A stretch of DNA of 45,318 nucleotides, from the NCBI GenBank assembly GCA_032718475.1, contig JAUCBJ010005614.1, positions 2,501 to 47,818 of the forward strand, read 5' to 3'. The notes beneath the pieces were generated by a model that did not search any database, was not told the origin of the DNA, and saw only the letters and a program-made list of their open reading frames with translations. The position numbers and the translations under genes were made by a program. This stretch comes from Nemertoderma westbladi (Eukaryota > Xenacoelomorpha > Nemertodermatida > Nemertodermatidae). This document shows positions 12,204 through 22,466 of this stretch, one piece after another (positions within the stretch are counted from its first letter, which is position 1; each line of letters opens with the position of its first letter).

Positions 12204-13886
12204 TCAAATTAAATTAACAACTACAGCACCAATAGCCAATACTAGAGAATTAATTACAACACCGTATTCAGCTCTACTATTGCATTCGTTTCCTTGGCAA
12301 CAAAACAATTTACATGAGTCATTTTTGCTGTGATCATATCTACATGAATTGAAATGTGGTTGGCTGGTTGACGTTGTAGTACATGTTTTATTTGAATCAC
12401 ATCCGAGTGATATGATTGGAGTATCAGATAACATATACTGGAGGTAGCAATAATCAGCGGTTGGACATTCAGACGCATCCTGTATAAATAATATGATAAT
12501 TTATTAGAGCTAGCTAACACTTCAGCTGAGCTGATGTGTAGTTGATTATGTATTCTTAGTGCATATTTGACCTTTATTAATATTACCATTTGACCTTTAT
12601 ATTACCAATACTGAGACAAAATGTAAATGAGGGGAAATTCGACGCAAATAACAGCTGATAACTCTCAAAAATATAACTGTAACCTGTTCTATTATTGTCT
12701 TTAGTTTATTGTTTTGGTTAGAATAACACGCTCCTTTTCCTTATTTGGTAATTTAACATTAAGATGATATCTAAATATTCATATATTAATTCACCGAGAT
12801 GGGATTTGCGTCAAGGTTCACCCCCCCCCCCCCCCCCCCCCCCCCATGTCTCAAACTCTGATCGCTAGGGTGAGTGATGTATAATATATTGCTTGAGGTT
12901 ATTGTTTTGATTAGGATTATTATCAAAGAAATTTGAAAAGTAAATTGTTTCGATTCACTGACACGCGAAAACTAACCGTAAGAAAGTACCACATGGTGAT
13001 TTTAAGGCCCGGTTCACACATAAACATTAAACTTTCTACTTTCAGCTCATAAAAATTATAGTATACAATTGCTTAGACCAGATATAAAGGGTTGAATAAT
13101 ATTCAGATTCAGTTGGCAGTTATTGAAATCTGTATTGTTATATATACATTGTTATAGATATATTATAAGTGTTTTCTTATTTTATATAATTTTTAATATG
13201 GATAACTAAATCGATGACGTAATATTAGCATAATTATGCCTTACATAGGCGGCGAAATAAACACCGATATTGGGTTCACCTAATTGTCGTACGGCGTTAT
13301 CGGAAAACTATATCAAAATGTGCGAGTAGATGTAATAAAATAAATAAAGGGATTATTTAATTATTATACGAGAATGTCAATTTCATCCTTTGATGAATTA
13401 CTCTCATCTATATGTAGAACCCCATATATAGAGATACAGTAGCAAGTGGAGGAAGTCTATACCGGGCTATGCAAAGGACTAGTGCATTTTGAAAGTGCAT
13501 GTTGAAACATGACTGTTTATGTGTGAACGTCCCCATAGGCTACAATATGTTCAATCTTTTAATAATTGAACGTTGAATGTTGAAAGCTCACGTGTGACCC
13601 GGGCCTTAAGGGACGTTATCCCTTATGTTTGCCTTATAAGCAACTTGTTTACCGAAGTTTTCCAGTAAAAGAAGGCCTACATAGAGTACAGGACTGTAGA
13701 ACTAGCAATACGCAAGGAACTAACCCCGTGGTTAATAACTTCATTAAGTTCCGATTTCATACAAGTATCAAAATCTCCGGCAATGCATTTATAGGTTTTG
13801 GCACCTTTCCTGAAATTTTGGTGACATCGGATAGCTAAACACCCCGTTGTATTGACCAACAACAGAAATCCTAAGGTGAATTTCAT
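12204..13886 (-). CDS. Ly6/uPAR-type GPI-anchored protein, two exons
   Basis: Exon 1 is 13725-13886 (54 codons) and exon 2 is 12204-12479 (91 codons plus stop), separated by a 1245-bp intron; both junctions are phase 0. The donor reads GGG|GTTAGT and the acceptor TTATACAG|GAT. Exon 1 begins with a signal peptide (MKFTLGFLLLVNTTGCLA) followed by IRC, the usual start of a Ly6 domain. Exon 2 carries ECPTADYC, a central LGC, and the diagnostic end CCQGNECN, then a hydrophobic tail (GVVINSLVLAIGAVVVNLI) as in GPI-anchored members. I count 12 mature cysteines rather than the usual 10, so an extra disulfide is likely. The product should be a small three-finger-fold cell-surface protein; the ligand is unknown. 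A further small exon in the intron cannot be excluded. Confidence 0.72.
12631..12845. mobile_element. MITE with G-run terminal inverted repeats (copy A, in the Ly6 intron)
   Basis: Starts GGGGAAATTCGACGCAAAT and ends ATTTGCGTCAAGGTTCACCCC, imperfect inverted ends, with the terminal C run expanded to 25 nt (12821-12845). The interior (CTGTAACCTGTTCTATT, TTTAGTTTATTGTTTTGGTT) is shared with the copy at 19.2 kb. No coding capacity. Confidence 0.7.
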
Positions 13887-14149
13887 TTCCACACCAAAAC
13901 CTGTTACCCTAAGTAAGAAGTGCGCCTACAGTATATTACAACCCATAAATAGTGTGTGTAATCATTAATATTTTATCTTATACAGACAACCACTAATTCT
14001 TTGAAATATATATAAATAGATAATAGAGATCATTTATGACAATATTTAATGGGCTATCTTAACATTTTGTTTGACTCCAATAATTTGTATAAATAATAAT
14101 AAACAAATATATATATAAAAAAATAATGAATTGCGAATTTTGTGATGTT
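13887..14149 (-). promoter_or_regulatory. upstream region of the Ly6-like gene, possible TATA box
   Basis: On the minus strand, TATTTATATATATTTC lies about 120 bases upstream of the start codon (13998-14020). That placement would suit a TATA element with a short 5' UTR. This is position and composition only. Confidence 0.25.
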
Positions 14150-14465
14150 GTTGAGTTTTGAATTGCGCTACAAGTATGCTGAACATACGTGGTCGGTATA
14201 CTGAATCGAAGGCTTTAAAGAAGTTAACAAAGATAACAGCCATCTGTATTTTATAACTCTTCACTTAATCTTACAAGCTCTAGAATGTGTTCCATATTCC
14301 TAAGACCTTAACGGAACCCATTGTGGTTCCCGCGTAACAGTCTCTCAACAGGATCCCTGATGCGATTTAATAGAGTTCTATTGTATAGCTTTGCAGCAAT
14401 CGAGATCAACGAGATTCCACGAATATACCCATAGGTTGTTAGGTTGCCATTCTGGGGTACTTTCT
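14150..14465 (-). mobile_element. LINE RT fragment (fingers to motif A), minus strand
   Basis: Reading leftward, one frame gives YIRGISLISIAAKLYNRTLL, then RDPVERLLRGNHNGFR. After frameshifts the sequence gives AVIFVNFFKAFDSV, which is RT motif A (VDFxKAFDS). Stops and shifts show it is dead. It abuts a plus-strand RT fragment of the same type at about 14465. Confidence 0.8.
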
Positions 14466-15276
14466 TCGTCCTATGCATATTTGCTGATGACTTGGAGTAC
14501 TCTCAGAATCACTAGAGGGAGCCCAACGGCTCCTCAGCTCATTAGAACATGCTGCTTCTAGTGTTGGTCTTTTTATTAACTCCAGAAAGACCACAATTTT
14601 GACAGTTAACTTTGAAAGTCCTCAGCAAGTCTCTGATCGGATGAGCATAAGCTCAAAGGATGGTATGCTTGAGCATGTGGACGACTTCTGTTACCTGGGA
14701 TCATGGATCCGGAAGTCAGGTGAGGACCTTCGAATATGTAAGGGAAAGGCATGGGCAGCCTTGAATAGGCTTTCCAGGATTTGGAAGTCATCGATAATTA
14801 ATCGGAAACTTAAGGTCCGATTATTTAGAGCAGCAGTAGTTCCAGTACTCCTCTATGGGAGTCCAGGCTGGGCTCTAACTGCTGAGGACACCAAATTTCT
14901 GGATGGCACATTCACAAGAATGCTACGCCGGGTTCATTGTGTCAAGTACAATGCATACATCTCCAACCAGACACTATATAACATTGGAGCTGTCTCATTG
15001 GTTCCCCCAAGCTTGACATTAGAACAAAATCGCCTCCGCTTTGCAGGACATTGCTTTAGCCGTGAGGACCAGCCAGTGCATAATCTTGTACTTTGGCAGC
15101 CTCATGGAGTGAATAAGCATGGTGGACAATAAGCATAAGCGGGTGATCTAGCAAATGTCATGGGTGGTAGGGAGTTGTAGCGGCGCAATTTTGTCGACAA
15201 GCCGGCACAGCATTCTTAAAAATGCAGCTGCAATGCAGCATGCCGAACCTAGTAGTAGTAGTAGTAGTAGTAGTGT
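14466..15276 (+). mobile_element. LINE RT C-terminal half with (TAG)n tail, plus strand
   Basis: Begins at RT motif C (FADDL), shifts frame once, then runs SLEGAQRLLSSLEHAASSVG and VDDFCYLGSWIRKSGEDLR to a 177-residue frame (14599-15132) with LYGSPGWALT and TFTRMLRRVH. These are the thumb and C-terminal motifs of LINE polymerases. The frame stops at HGVNKHGGQ, where the sister copy at 17.7 kb continues. After TGCAGCTGCAATGCAGCATG the element ends in (TAG)8, a microsatellite tail typical of non-LTR elements. Confidence 0.85.
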
Positions 15277-15780
15277 CCACAATAATGGTGTGAATGAGCT
15301 CCAAGCACTGTGGAATTTTAAAGACCTCAGGGGGCACGCCATCTACTCCACAGGCATGATTGGTCTTGATGCTCCTAGCTGCAGTCTTGATTTCAGCAAA
15401 GGATATCTGTGAGCACAGACTCGGATACACGATGTACCTCAACGTTATCAGGCAACGCCCTATCATTGTTTCGTAGATTGAGGCGTTCAGCTGGAGATTC
15501 TGCCTCAACCTTGGTGTTTGGTTGGCTTTTATCCCAGTTAACGAGTTAATTGATTCTCATGCCTGTGCTGATTGCCTGCTATCATCTGCATCATTGATGG
15601 CATCAACCAGCTGATTGGTAAACTTATGTAAATTATCTGAAAACTGGCTGTTAACGGGCCTATAACCTAGATACTTGGCTGTCCTTGTGTGCCCGAGCCG
15701 GTGGGATTCATTCTGTGTCTGTGTCTCACTCATTTCGGCAATGACGAGATCTGTGGTCAGTCCCCAGTGTGCCATTTCTC
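15277..15780 (-). mobile_element. LINE fragment, endonuclease-RT linker to RT0, minus strand
   Basis: The minus strand encodes FAEIKTAARSIKTNHACGVD followed by GVPPEVFK, the RT0/RT1 entry motif (AxGxDGIPxE). Upstream, at 15557-15775, is a linker-like frame. It ends exactly where the (TAG)n tail of the plus-strand copy ends, and its polypeptide order continues into the minus fragment at 14150-14465 with about 30-40 residues missing. This suggests one minus-strand LINE interrupted by the plus-strand insertion. Confidence 0.7.
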
Positions 15781-16465
15781 TAATTCGAGGGTAAACAGTT
15801 TTGCACCTGCTGCCTTTAACTTTACTGCCTTTTTGACATCGAGTGGCTGATTTTTGGACAGTAAATGTAAATGGGCCTCCAGAGTGGATATCCCGGATGT
15901 CTACACAATATAGAAAGTAAATACAAACGGCTGTGAATATTTATGAATATATATTACATACATTAAAATAAATAAATAGATTACAATACACCACTAACAT
16001 ACTGTAGGTGTACAGTACATACAGTACAATGCATCTAAATAACGCAAACATCAGACGAATAGTGTAGTATGACCGGCGCCGCGATTTTAAATGGCTATGT
16101 TTAAGTACCGCAGTATAGTGGTCTTTAATTACCGTCTGTCGCATTTTCTGCCATTCTGTGACAATAATGAATTGTGTATATAACTTTTATAGCAATCACA
16201 ATATTCTGTCAGAAAGAAGGATTGAATACTTACTTATTTGCCGGCTGGTGCTGCTATATATTTACGATACGTAACAAACGCGTAAAGACATGGAATTCTT
16301 ATAATGACTTTCAAGCTTTCCAGTATAAATGCATTGTAGTATACAGTAGTATAGATCACTTGGTCATTGGTCAAATCAAACTGTGATCAAACTCTTTAAC
16401 CTAAATTTAAGTATTAAATTTTATACTTTTGTGGAATTTGCTTGAAGTTTGTCTAACGATTAATT
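15781..16465. other. intergenic
   Basis: AT-rich, with ATATATTACATACATT-type simple stretches. No gene or repeat recognised. Confidence 0.45.
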
Positions 16466-16720
16466 AATATTGTAAGCCGATTGTGTAACGAGGTAATTTA
16501 CGGCCTCCTGCACTGTAGATCCATCTCCATGGACGCGTTTCACGCCTGCATCGGGAGTAGCATGCGTTCCATCAAATGTCCTAAAGAGTCCATCCAGACA
16601 ACCCTCCGAACCCACCCTCCACTAAACTGTAATTGTAAATGTAAACACGCAAATTACAACCGACTCGGCGGAACGTACAAGGAATGCCGGTCACTCTTCC
16701 CCATGCCACACATCACATGA
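16466..16720 (+). pseudogene. candidate GDNF-receptor/GAS1-like cysteine-rich exon or remnant
   Basis: One frame reads LCNEVIYGLLHCRSISMDAF then HACIGSSMRSIKCPKES and LNCNCKC...YKECRSLF. The order CNE-x-C(Y here)-GLLxR, a central paired cysteine, CPxE and CxCKC...ECR resembles one GDNF-receptor-alpha repeat. One expected cysteine appears as tyrosine and the frame stops at 16718. The next 160 bases stay open in two frames, which suggests a frameshifted remnant or an unrecognised splice. The family call is by eye and weak. Confidence 0.28.
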
Positions 16721-17180
16721 TTGCTGAATTACGATTACAGCAAATCGATGCTTATTTCGAGATTGAACCCTGGTTCCACATCGGTCCGCGACAGCGATGC
16801 TATCAACTTTATAGAAAACTGTTACAAAGTTAGATCTATTCCCTTTCATCAAAAACATGACCGCATACTAGAATATTTCAATGTCAACTAAATCTCGCTG
16901 GAAATCACCCAAACCACGATGGGGGTCCGAATACCACTTCACCGACAAGAACTACCATAACCACATGGACTACCCAGCATACCATCTCCTAGCTGACAAC
17001 CATTCATACATTGTTCCTCTCCGCGTTCTGTACAGTAAAGTTGATGCTACATTATATTACTACTTTATAGATCCTATGTTTTTATTGAACGTTGCACGGC
17101 CTTTTATCCAATATAGCCACCGGGGCATTAAGCCGGTAATGTTAATTAATTAATTGTACCTTATTGTGTACCAACAATAA
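16721..17180. other. possible continuation of the cysteine-rich remnant, otherwise intergenic
   Basis: From 16721 one frame gives NYDYSKSMLISRLNPGSTSV to a stop near 16890, and another encodes an equally plausible peptide to 16833. Neither matches a family I know. A 90-residue frame at 16881-17153 also lacks a signature. Confidence 0.25.
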
Positions 17181-17317
17181 TCAGGTCAGGTCAGGTCAGG
17201 TCAAGTCAGGTCAGGTCAGGTCAGGTCAGGTCAGGTCAGGTCAGGTCAGGTCAGGTCAGGTCAGGTCAGGTCAGGTCAGGTCAGGTCAGGTCAGGTCAGG
17301 TCAGGTCAGGTCAGGAA
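17181..17317. repeat. (TCAGG)n pentanucleotide microsatellite
   Basis: About 27 units of TCAGG with one AAGTC variant early in the array. It adjoins the reading frame at 17331. Confidence 0.97.
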
Positions 17318-17682
17318 AGGGATACTGAACTTGGGAGAAACGAAATTGCGACAACTATGGAGAATCGGGAAGCCTGGAAGGATCTCATTTCCACTGTCCG
17401 AGTTCGCTCGACCTAGTAGTAGTATTGTACCAACCAAAGATAAATTTCTGACTGTTGTAAAACTACTATCTAAAATATTGGATGGAGTTTTTAACACTGA
17501 AATAAGACAGTATATTTCACCATATATGGTTTCTGCCCCCATAGATATTAGCAATCTGAGATCATATCGATTGGTTCTGAAAGCTTCAGTTTCAATTGCT
17601 GTTGGAGACGTCTGTGACTGTGATGTGGTGTTAGATAGTCATAATTTAGTTGCAGAACACATAGTTCATGGTCTATGTAATT
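17318..17682 (+). other. unassigned open segment fused in frame to a LINE tail
   Basis: A frame opening at 17331 runs 117 residues (MGETKLRQLWRIGKPGRIS to VHGLCNCVKSSEH) before entering LINE sequence. It contains a hydrophobic stretch VLKASVSIAVGDVCDC. I do not recognise it. The join with the LINE tail at about 17683 looks like an insertion breakpoint, so the 210-residue frame is probably not a real protein. Confidence 0.3.
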
Positions 17683-17992
17683 GTGTAAAGTCCAGTGAAC
17701 ACATCCTTAATCAGACTCTATACAACATTTCAGGTGTTCCATTAGTTTCCCCTAGCTTGACACTTGAACGAAGCCGCCTCCGCTTTGCAGGATATTGCTT
17801 TCGCCGTGAGGACCAGCCAGTGCATAATCTTGTGCTTTGGCAGCCTCATGGAGTGAATAAGCATGGTGGACAGCCCATGACTTTCTTGAGATGCATCTTA
17901 AAGGACACTGGCCTTGAAGATGCGGATGATCTCGCGAAAGTCATGGGGGATAGGGAGTTATAATGCAGTTGCAATGCAGCATGCCGATCGTT
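17683..17992 (+). mobile_element. second copy of the LINE C-terminus, 5'-truncated
   Basis: NQTLYNISGVPLVSPSLTLE and FAGYCFRREDQPVHNLVLWQ match the plus-strand copy at 14.97-15.13 kb at most positions, then continue past its stop to KDTGLEDADDLAKVMGDREL and a terminator at 17961. The same 3' UTR (TGCAGTTGCAATGCAGCATG) and a short TAG-type tail follow. This copy shows the full C-terminus of the family. Confidence 0.85.
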
Positions 17993-18289
17993 GTAGTAGT
18001 CTCGATTATTATTTAGCATTTTCTCAATAATTTGGTCAATCCCAAAACAGGTATCAGTTATCTGTCTGAGTGATCATTATTGAGGGTCAATCCACGAAAG
18101 TAGGCGAGCATGGCATACGGGTAGGTCGACTACTATCTCAATCGATGTGTCTGAAGATCTGTCGTCTGTGGATCCGGTTTTTTAAACGTTAATAATGAAA
18201 TCTAACCAAACTTGTTATACATGTTGCTTCGCAAAAGGTTATACATTTTCCAAATATAATTTGCGTGGGGCCTTCAGGACGAGCGCAAA

Positions 18290-18600
18290 GAGGCTAATGA
18301 AGCAGGCGAGAATTGTGTTGACTATACTCGTAAACAACCTTGTTTAGTATATTGGACGATATGCCATTTGGATAAGTACTTGTGGTGGAGTGTTTTATGC
18401 TAGTTATTTGGTGACCAGAGGCACAGGACGAGTGCAACGATGGTTGTAATGAAGACGAGTCGGTGTTGCCTATACTCCTAATAACGGTCAACCCCCTACC
18501 CCAAACTGTATTAATATAATAACGAGTATTGTATTGACAATACTCGTAAACCACATGCTTTAGCATGTTGGACGATATGTCATTTTAACCAAATATTTAA
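18290..18600. repeat. two diverged direct copies, ~215-bp spacing
   Basis: ATACTCGTAAACAACCTTGT...TTGGACGATATGCCATTT at about 18325-18368 recurs as ATACTCGTAAACCACATGCT...TTGGACGATATGTCATTT at about 18540-18584, with AGGACGAGYGCAA.GA sequences preceding each. A third AGGACGAGCGCAACGAGGCT piece lies at 18742. Noncoding dispersed repeat. Confidence 0.6.
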
Positions 18601-19151
18601 TGGAATTTTGTAAGGTATATATTTGGTGCATCAGGTTGTATACGAGTATCAATCTGCCATAAATCAGCAATTACAGTGAGACTTTGCCTAGTTATAAAGG
18701 TCGTAGGTCTGCGTTTAAGAAAACACGATTGAGACAAAACAGGACGAGCGCAACGAGGCTAATAAAGGAAACGCGTATTGTCATACTTAACTGAAATAGA
18801 CCTAGGTAAAAGCAAAAGCTGAAATGGAACTCTGCTTTTTACAACCATTTTAACGCAAACTGATAGCATCACTCATTGATTTTTTGGGAATGACGGTTTT
18901 CGTATATCTAATAGAGATTAGTAAACTTTCTTATATAGGCTCTACTGCATCGCGAAGGCCACACTATGTGCACCTATATACATAGAGGAATTATTGTTCG
19001 TGTGATATCGTCACTTCTAAAAATAAAAACAAAAAGTTATGTGCACTTATTCCTAACTCTCTAGCTATTGAAAGTGCGAGGAAGAAAGCCTGCTTGTCGC
19101 AGCAATATTCTTGTAGGCCTAATGTAATAGTGTGATCTGCACTGCAGATAA

Positions 19152-19407
19152 GGGGGGGGGGGGGGGGGGGGGGGGGAACTGGACGCAATAAAAATTCATC
19201 CCTCTTCAGGGGAAATTCGACTCAAATAACTGCTGATTAGGCCTACAATCAAAAATAAAACTGTAACCTGTTCTATTGTATTTAGTTTATTGTTTTGGTT
19301 AAAATAAAGTGCTCCTGTAACATGCTCCTTTCCATAAATTTAGAATTTAACATTGAGGCGGGATATTAATTCGCCACGATGGGATTTGCGTCCAGTTTTC
19401 CCCCCTG
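19152..19407. mobile_element. MITE with G-run termini (copy B)
   Basis: Core element 19209-19407 starts GGGGAAATTCGACTCAAAT and ends ATTTGCGTCCAGTTTTCCCCC, with the same interior as the copy at 12.6 kb. To its left, a 25-G run (19152-19176) is followed by AACTGGACGCAA, a second copy of the terminal motif, so the left end may be duplicated. A third, degenerate relative lies at about 28740-28822. Confidence 0.65.
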
Positions 19408-20209
19408 TCTCCTGCACTGAATACTTGTAATTGCGACTCTTGACAAAATTTAATTCAATTTAATTATGAATGTGGGGCGAGCCACGAAAGTAAGCGAGCT
19501 TAGCATACGGGTACCAAGATCAGATCAGATCAGATTATTAATCACAATAAAACTTCCTAACAAAATCAAATCACTCAAAACATTTACTAAATACTCCCAA
19601 CTACCATGCAAGGTTCAGTGAAAAAAACGCCATATGAAAAAACTGGATATATGAAAAACGGGATATATGAAAAAACGGCATATATCTGCCGGACCAACAT
19701 TATTGTATTACTGCAAAGGTGTAGCCACTGTTATATACCGACCGGTAGTGGGGAATGTAAAAGCGTTAGTTTATTTTATCAAAGTACTGTATTATTGGTT
19801 AAAAAAGTCGATTTAAATGTGCAAAATCTCAACATTTCCGCAACATTTCAATATCTACTTATTAATTACTATACCTAATAATTATTACATGCCTCAAGTG
19901 ACAATATATATGTGTTCAAGAATTTAATTTATACTAAGTGACTATTTAACAATATTTAAAATTATTAAAGGGCCACTTTATAAGATAAATGGGCATTTCG
20001 TTTGAGAAACCGGCCAGTCTGACTGTGTATGTGTACTTACAGTAGATCGTTTTACACCTGAACAATGGTGTCCGAATAGCCGACAATGTGTACGAAATAG
20101 AGTAGAATAAAAAAATTGTTGAAAAATACTTGTTTGTACTGTGAGTGGCTTGAGCGGTGCTAAAATTATTTGCGTAGGATGTATGTATATATATGCGGTA
20201 CATAGATAT
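19408..20209. other. intergenic with dispersed-repeat fragment
   Basis: GTGGGGCGAGCCACGAAAGT near 19472 belongs to the dispersed family seen at 24.1 and 25.7 kb. An AGATC x4 run sits at 19518, and short AAAAAACGGSATATATGA repeats lie at 19620-19685. No gene is recognised. Confidence 0.45.
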
Positions 20210-20308
20210 GCACTGTAAACCACATGGGATGCAATCAATTCCCCTTATCCTACCATCACTGATGCACTCATTTTTGTACCAACCACTACCACACAACTCA
20301 TCACATTG
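20210..20308 (-). other. candidate cysteine-rich (TNFR-like) exon
   Basis: The minus frame reads QCDELCGSGWYKNEC then a short loop and DCIPCGLQC. The spacing C-x3-C-x8-C-x10-C-x2-C-x3-C with a GxGWY turn resembles a TNF-receptor cysteine-rich repeat. An AG just upstream (CCATAG) could be an acceptor; no convincing donor follows. It may be an orphan exon or a chance pattern. Confidence 0.25.
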
Positions 20309-20878
20309 CTTGCTACTATGGAACAATATTGATCTAATGTTTTACCATCTCCTTCTAATTGTAAGATGGAAATTCACTGTCATCTTAATTAATATGTAAT
20401 ACATTATGAATTGCAATAATGTCCTATGAACAGTAATAATGCACCCCTGCTTTAGAATGCATTTTTAGAACATTATTTTTTTAATCTCATTCCATAGAAA
20501 ATTTAACCTCCTGTCTCATTGCATAACATCGTCGGTGCGTCGGACTACAATTTAGAATCAACTCTAATCTTTTTCAATTCCGCTATCACCTTCGTCCCTC
20601 CCTACTACGCCTCCATACTTTTAATAATAATCATCAACCTTTACCCGCTTGTGGTGCGAAAGGTCATAACAAATTCTCCCGAAACAGGGGCGAGTTATAA
20701 AGTGAATTATAAACCCCGCACAAAGCACAGACGGTAGAGTAGTTATTATTTAACACAGAGGGAAATTCAAAAAAAAATATAAAAGTAAAGTACACTACGC
20801 ATAAATGCGGAAGTGTAGTACTTACTGGCTGAAGTGTAGTACCTACAACAGTACGAATCATTCTACGAACCTGTTCTG
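20309..20878. other. upstream region of the questin-oxidase-like gene
   Basis: AT-rich with small frames lacking signatures. A near-direct pair GCGGAAGTGTAGTACTTAC / GCTGAAGTGTAGTACCTAC occurs at about 20807-20845, just before the start codon. Confidence 0.4.
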
Positions 20879-22183
20879 ATGTATTTAACTGCCCGAACTT
20901 TATTAAACTATCGCGTTTTGCAACCAAAACGAACCTACGTTACTACCACTAAAACTCCGGCCATAAACCGCGTCGCCATGGATTCCGCTGCTAATAGACT
21001 ACTCAACAGTCACAGTACGGAACGGTACTTCATCGAGTACGGTGGTTTTCGCAGCAACCATCTAGCGCATGGAGTGGTAGCTTTGCATCGATTGGGAGCA
21101 ACGGAAGAGCGCATACGCGAGTTTGCGGATCATTACTCGCGAAGGTTGGAGAAACCAACAGGGAAAACCGACGTTGAAGCTCCGATAATGAGCAGACAAG
21201 AGAGTGCGGGATACATTGGCACGGAGTCTGAATATTACCGATTGGTTAAATTCTACGGGAGTTTATTAGATGATTTGAGTTCGCCAGACGATCTTATAAA
21301 ACAAGAGGCTCCGAGGTTGGTAAAGGGTATGTCAGGGGCGTTACTACACGGGATCATACAGCTGGGTTACGGGCAGTCTATCGGGAACTCCCGGGTTGTA
21401 CTGGAAGGTTTAGCCTACCTACACTACTCCAACATACCTATCAACCTATCTGATGAAGTCATGTCGGCACCTCTACTCCGAGGTGAATACAACTTACTCC
21501 CGGAGTTTGAAAAACTCAGAATTAATCCAGAAGTTCATAAAGTCTTTAGATCCGTGGATTCTTCGGTAACCGACCCCGAGTTCTATTGGCCGGCCGATAA
21601 TTTGAGACGGAATTTACAGATATTGTTATCGACTACCGAATTTGTTACGGTGCTACTAGAAGCTGTTAACGTCGTTAGTTTCCCGTACAATAGCGATTCT
21701 CCCGTCCTCGAGATCGCATGTTTGCTATCCGATCTTATTACCGACACGGCGACCCACTTATACAACACCAGCGCTCACATCAACGACTTCGTATTGTTGC
21801 ATACCGTCACCGCGGCATGGAGTTTCGGGCAGATCCTCCGCACGATAACCGATCTCAAACAAATAAACCTGATGGTCCGCTCCTTCCTGATATCTCTGGT
21901 CGCGATGTATTTCGCCGAGGGGGCCCCTCAACCAACACGTGATGCTGTTCTCCCCGCGGAAGTCCTCCAGTCTAAGACGTGGTCCGAGATACGGGAGCTC
22001 GCGATCTCCGACCCAAGTCACGACGTACACACGATTAAACTCGTGCAGGTCTGTTGGGACCGTTTCAATAATGGCGGTTCCCCCGAACTCTATAAATCGG
22101 CGGCCCTTAACGCTACCCTGTACAACCCGAATAACTTCTACTTCCATATGCGACAGGATTTGCCTATCGAAGAGAACAATTAA
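20879..22183 (+). CDS. questin oxidase-like protein (DUF4243 family), intronless
   Basis: 434 residues in one frame. Fungal questin oxidase is a Baeyer-Villiger-type enzyme that opens an anthraquinone ring; animal relatives have no established substrate. Conserved features seen are YGGFRSNHLAHGVVALHRLG (54-73) with His61 and His64, GMSGALLHGIIQLGYG (150-165) with His157, EGLAYLHYS (176-184), LLHTVTAAWSFGQIL (306-320) with His308, and HDVHTIKLVQVCWDRF (381-396). These histidine motifs in this order define the family. Residues 1-33 are rich in Arg, Thr and Tyr with no acidic residue, like a mitochondrial leader; Met34 would be the alternative start without it. No intron interrupts the gene. ATTAAA at 22225 could serve for polyadenylation. 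A 21-bp minisatellite starts 280 bp downstream. Family confidence is high; substrate is unknown. Confidence 0.85.
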   Translation: MYLTARTLLNYRVLQPKRTYVTTTKTPAINRVAMDSAANRLLNSHSTERYFIEYGGFRSNHLAHGVVALHRLGATEERIREFADHYSRRLEKPTGKTDVEAPIMSRQESAGYIGTESEYYRLVKFYGSLLDDLSSPDDLIKQEAPRLVKGMSGALLHGIIQLGYGQSIGNSRVVLEGLAYLHYSNIPINLSDEVMSAPLLRGEYNLLPEFEKLRINPEVHKVFRSVDSSVTDPEFYWPADNLRRNLQILLSTTEFVTVLLEAVNVVSFPYNSDSPVLEIACLLSDLITDTATHLYNTSAHINDFVLLHTVTAAWSFGQILRTITDLKQINLMVRSFLISLVAMYFAEGAPQPTRDAVLPAEVLQSKTWSEIRELAISDPSHDVHTIKLVQVCWDRFNNGGSPELYKSAALNATLYNPNNFYFHMRQDLPIEENN

Positions 22184-22466
22184 TTAATTTGCTCAAACGC
22201 ATTATTTTAATGTGTTAAAGTTAAATTAAATCGGAAAAATTGAAAAAAAATAGACAATCATAATTTGAGATATTACGTCACGATTTCAATATTTATTCTA
22301 TAATTGTTTTATCTAAATTAAAATTACTGTGACGTCACCACATCCAAATACTCCGTTCTGCTCAACCCTAGTACTCACTACAATCTATCCATTACTAAAA
22401 ATCAACTGAGACCCAGACGTTGTATCTTGTATGTACTATTTGTTTATTATTTATAATAAGGGTAAG
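22184..22466. other. 3' flank of the questin-oxidase-like gene
   Basis: Mostly AT-rich, with the ATTAAA at 22225. No other feature was recognised before the minisatellite begins. Confidence 0.4.

Noticed and set aside
17331-17963. 210-residue protein as a real gene
   Set aside because: Its C-terminal third is the tail of a LINE copy; the frame is a chance join of unknown sequence with the transposon.
21758-22147. 129-residue minus-strand frame inside the questin-oxidase-like gene
   Set aside because: Antisense shadow of a strongly supported coding frame.
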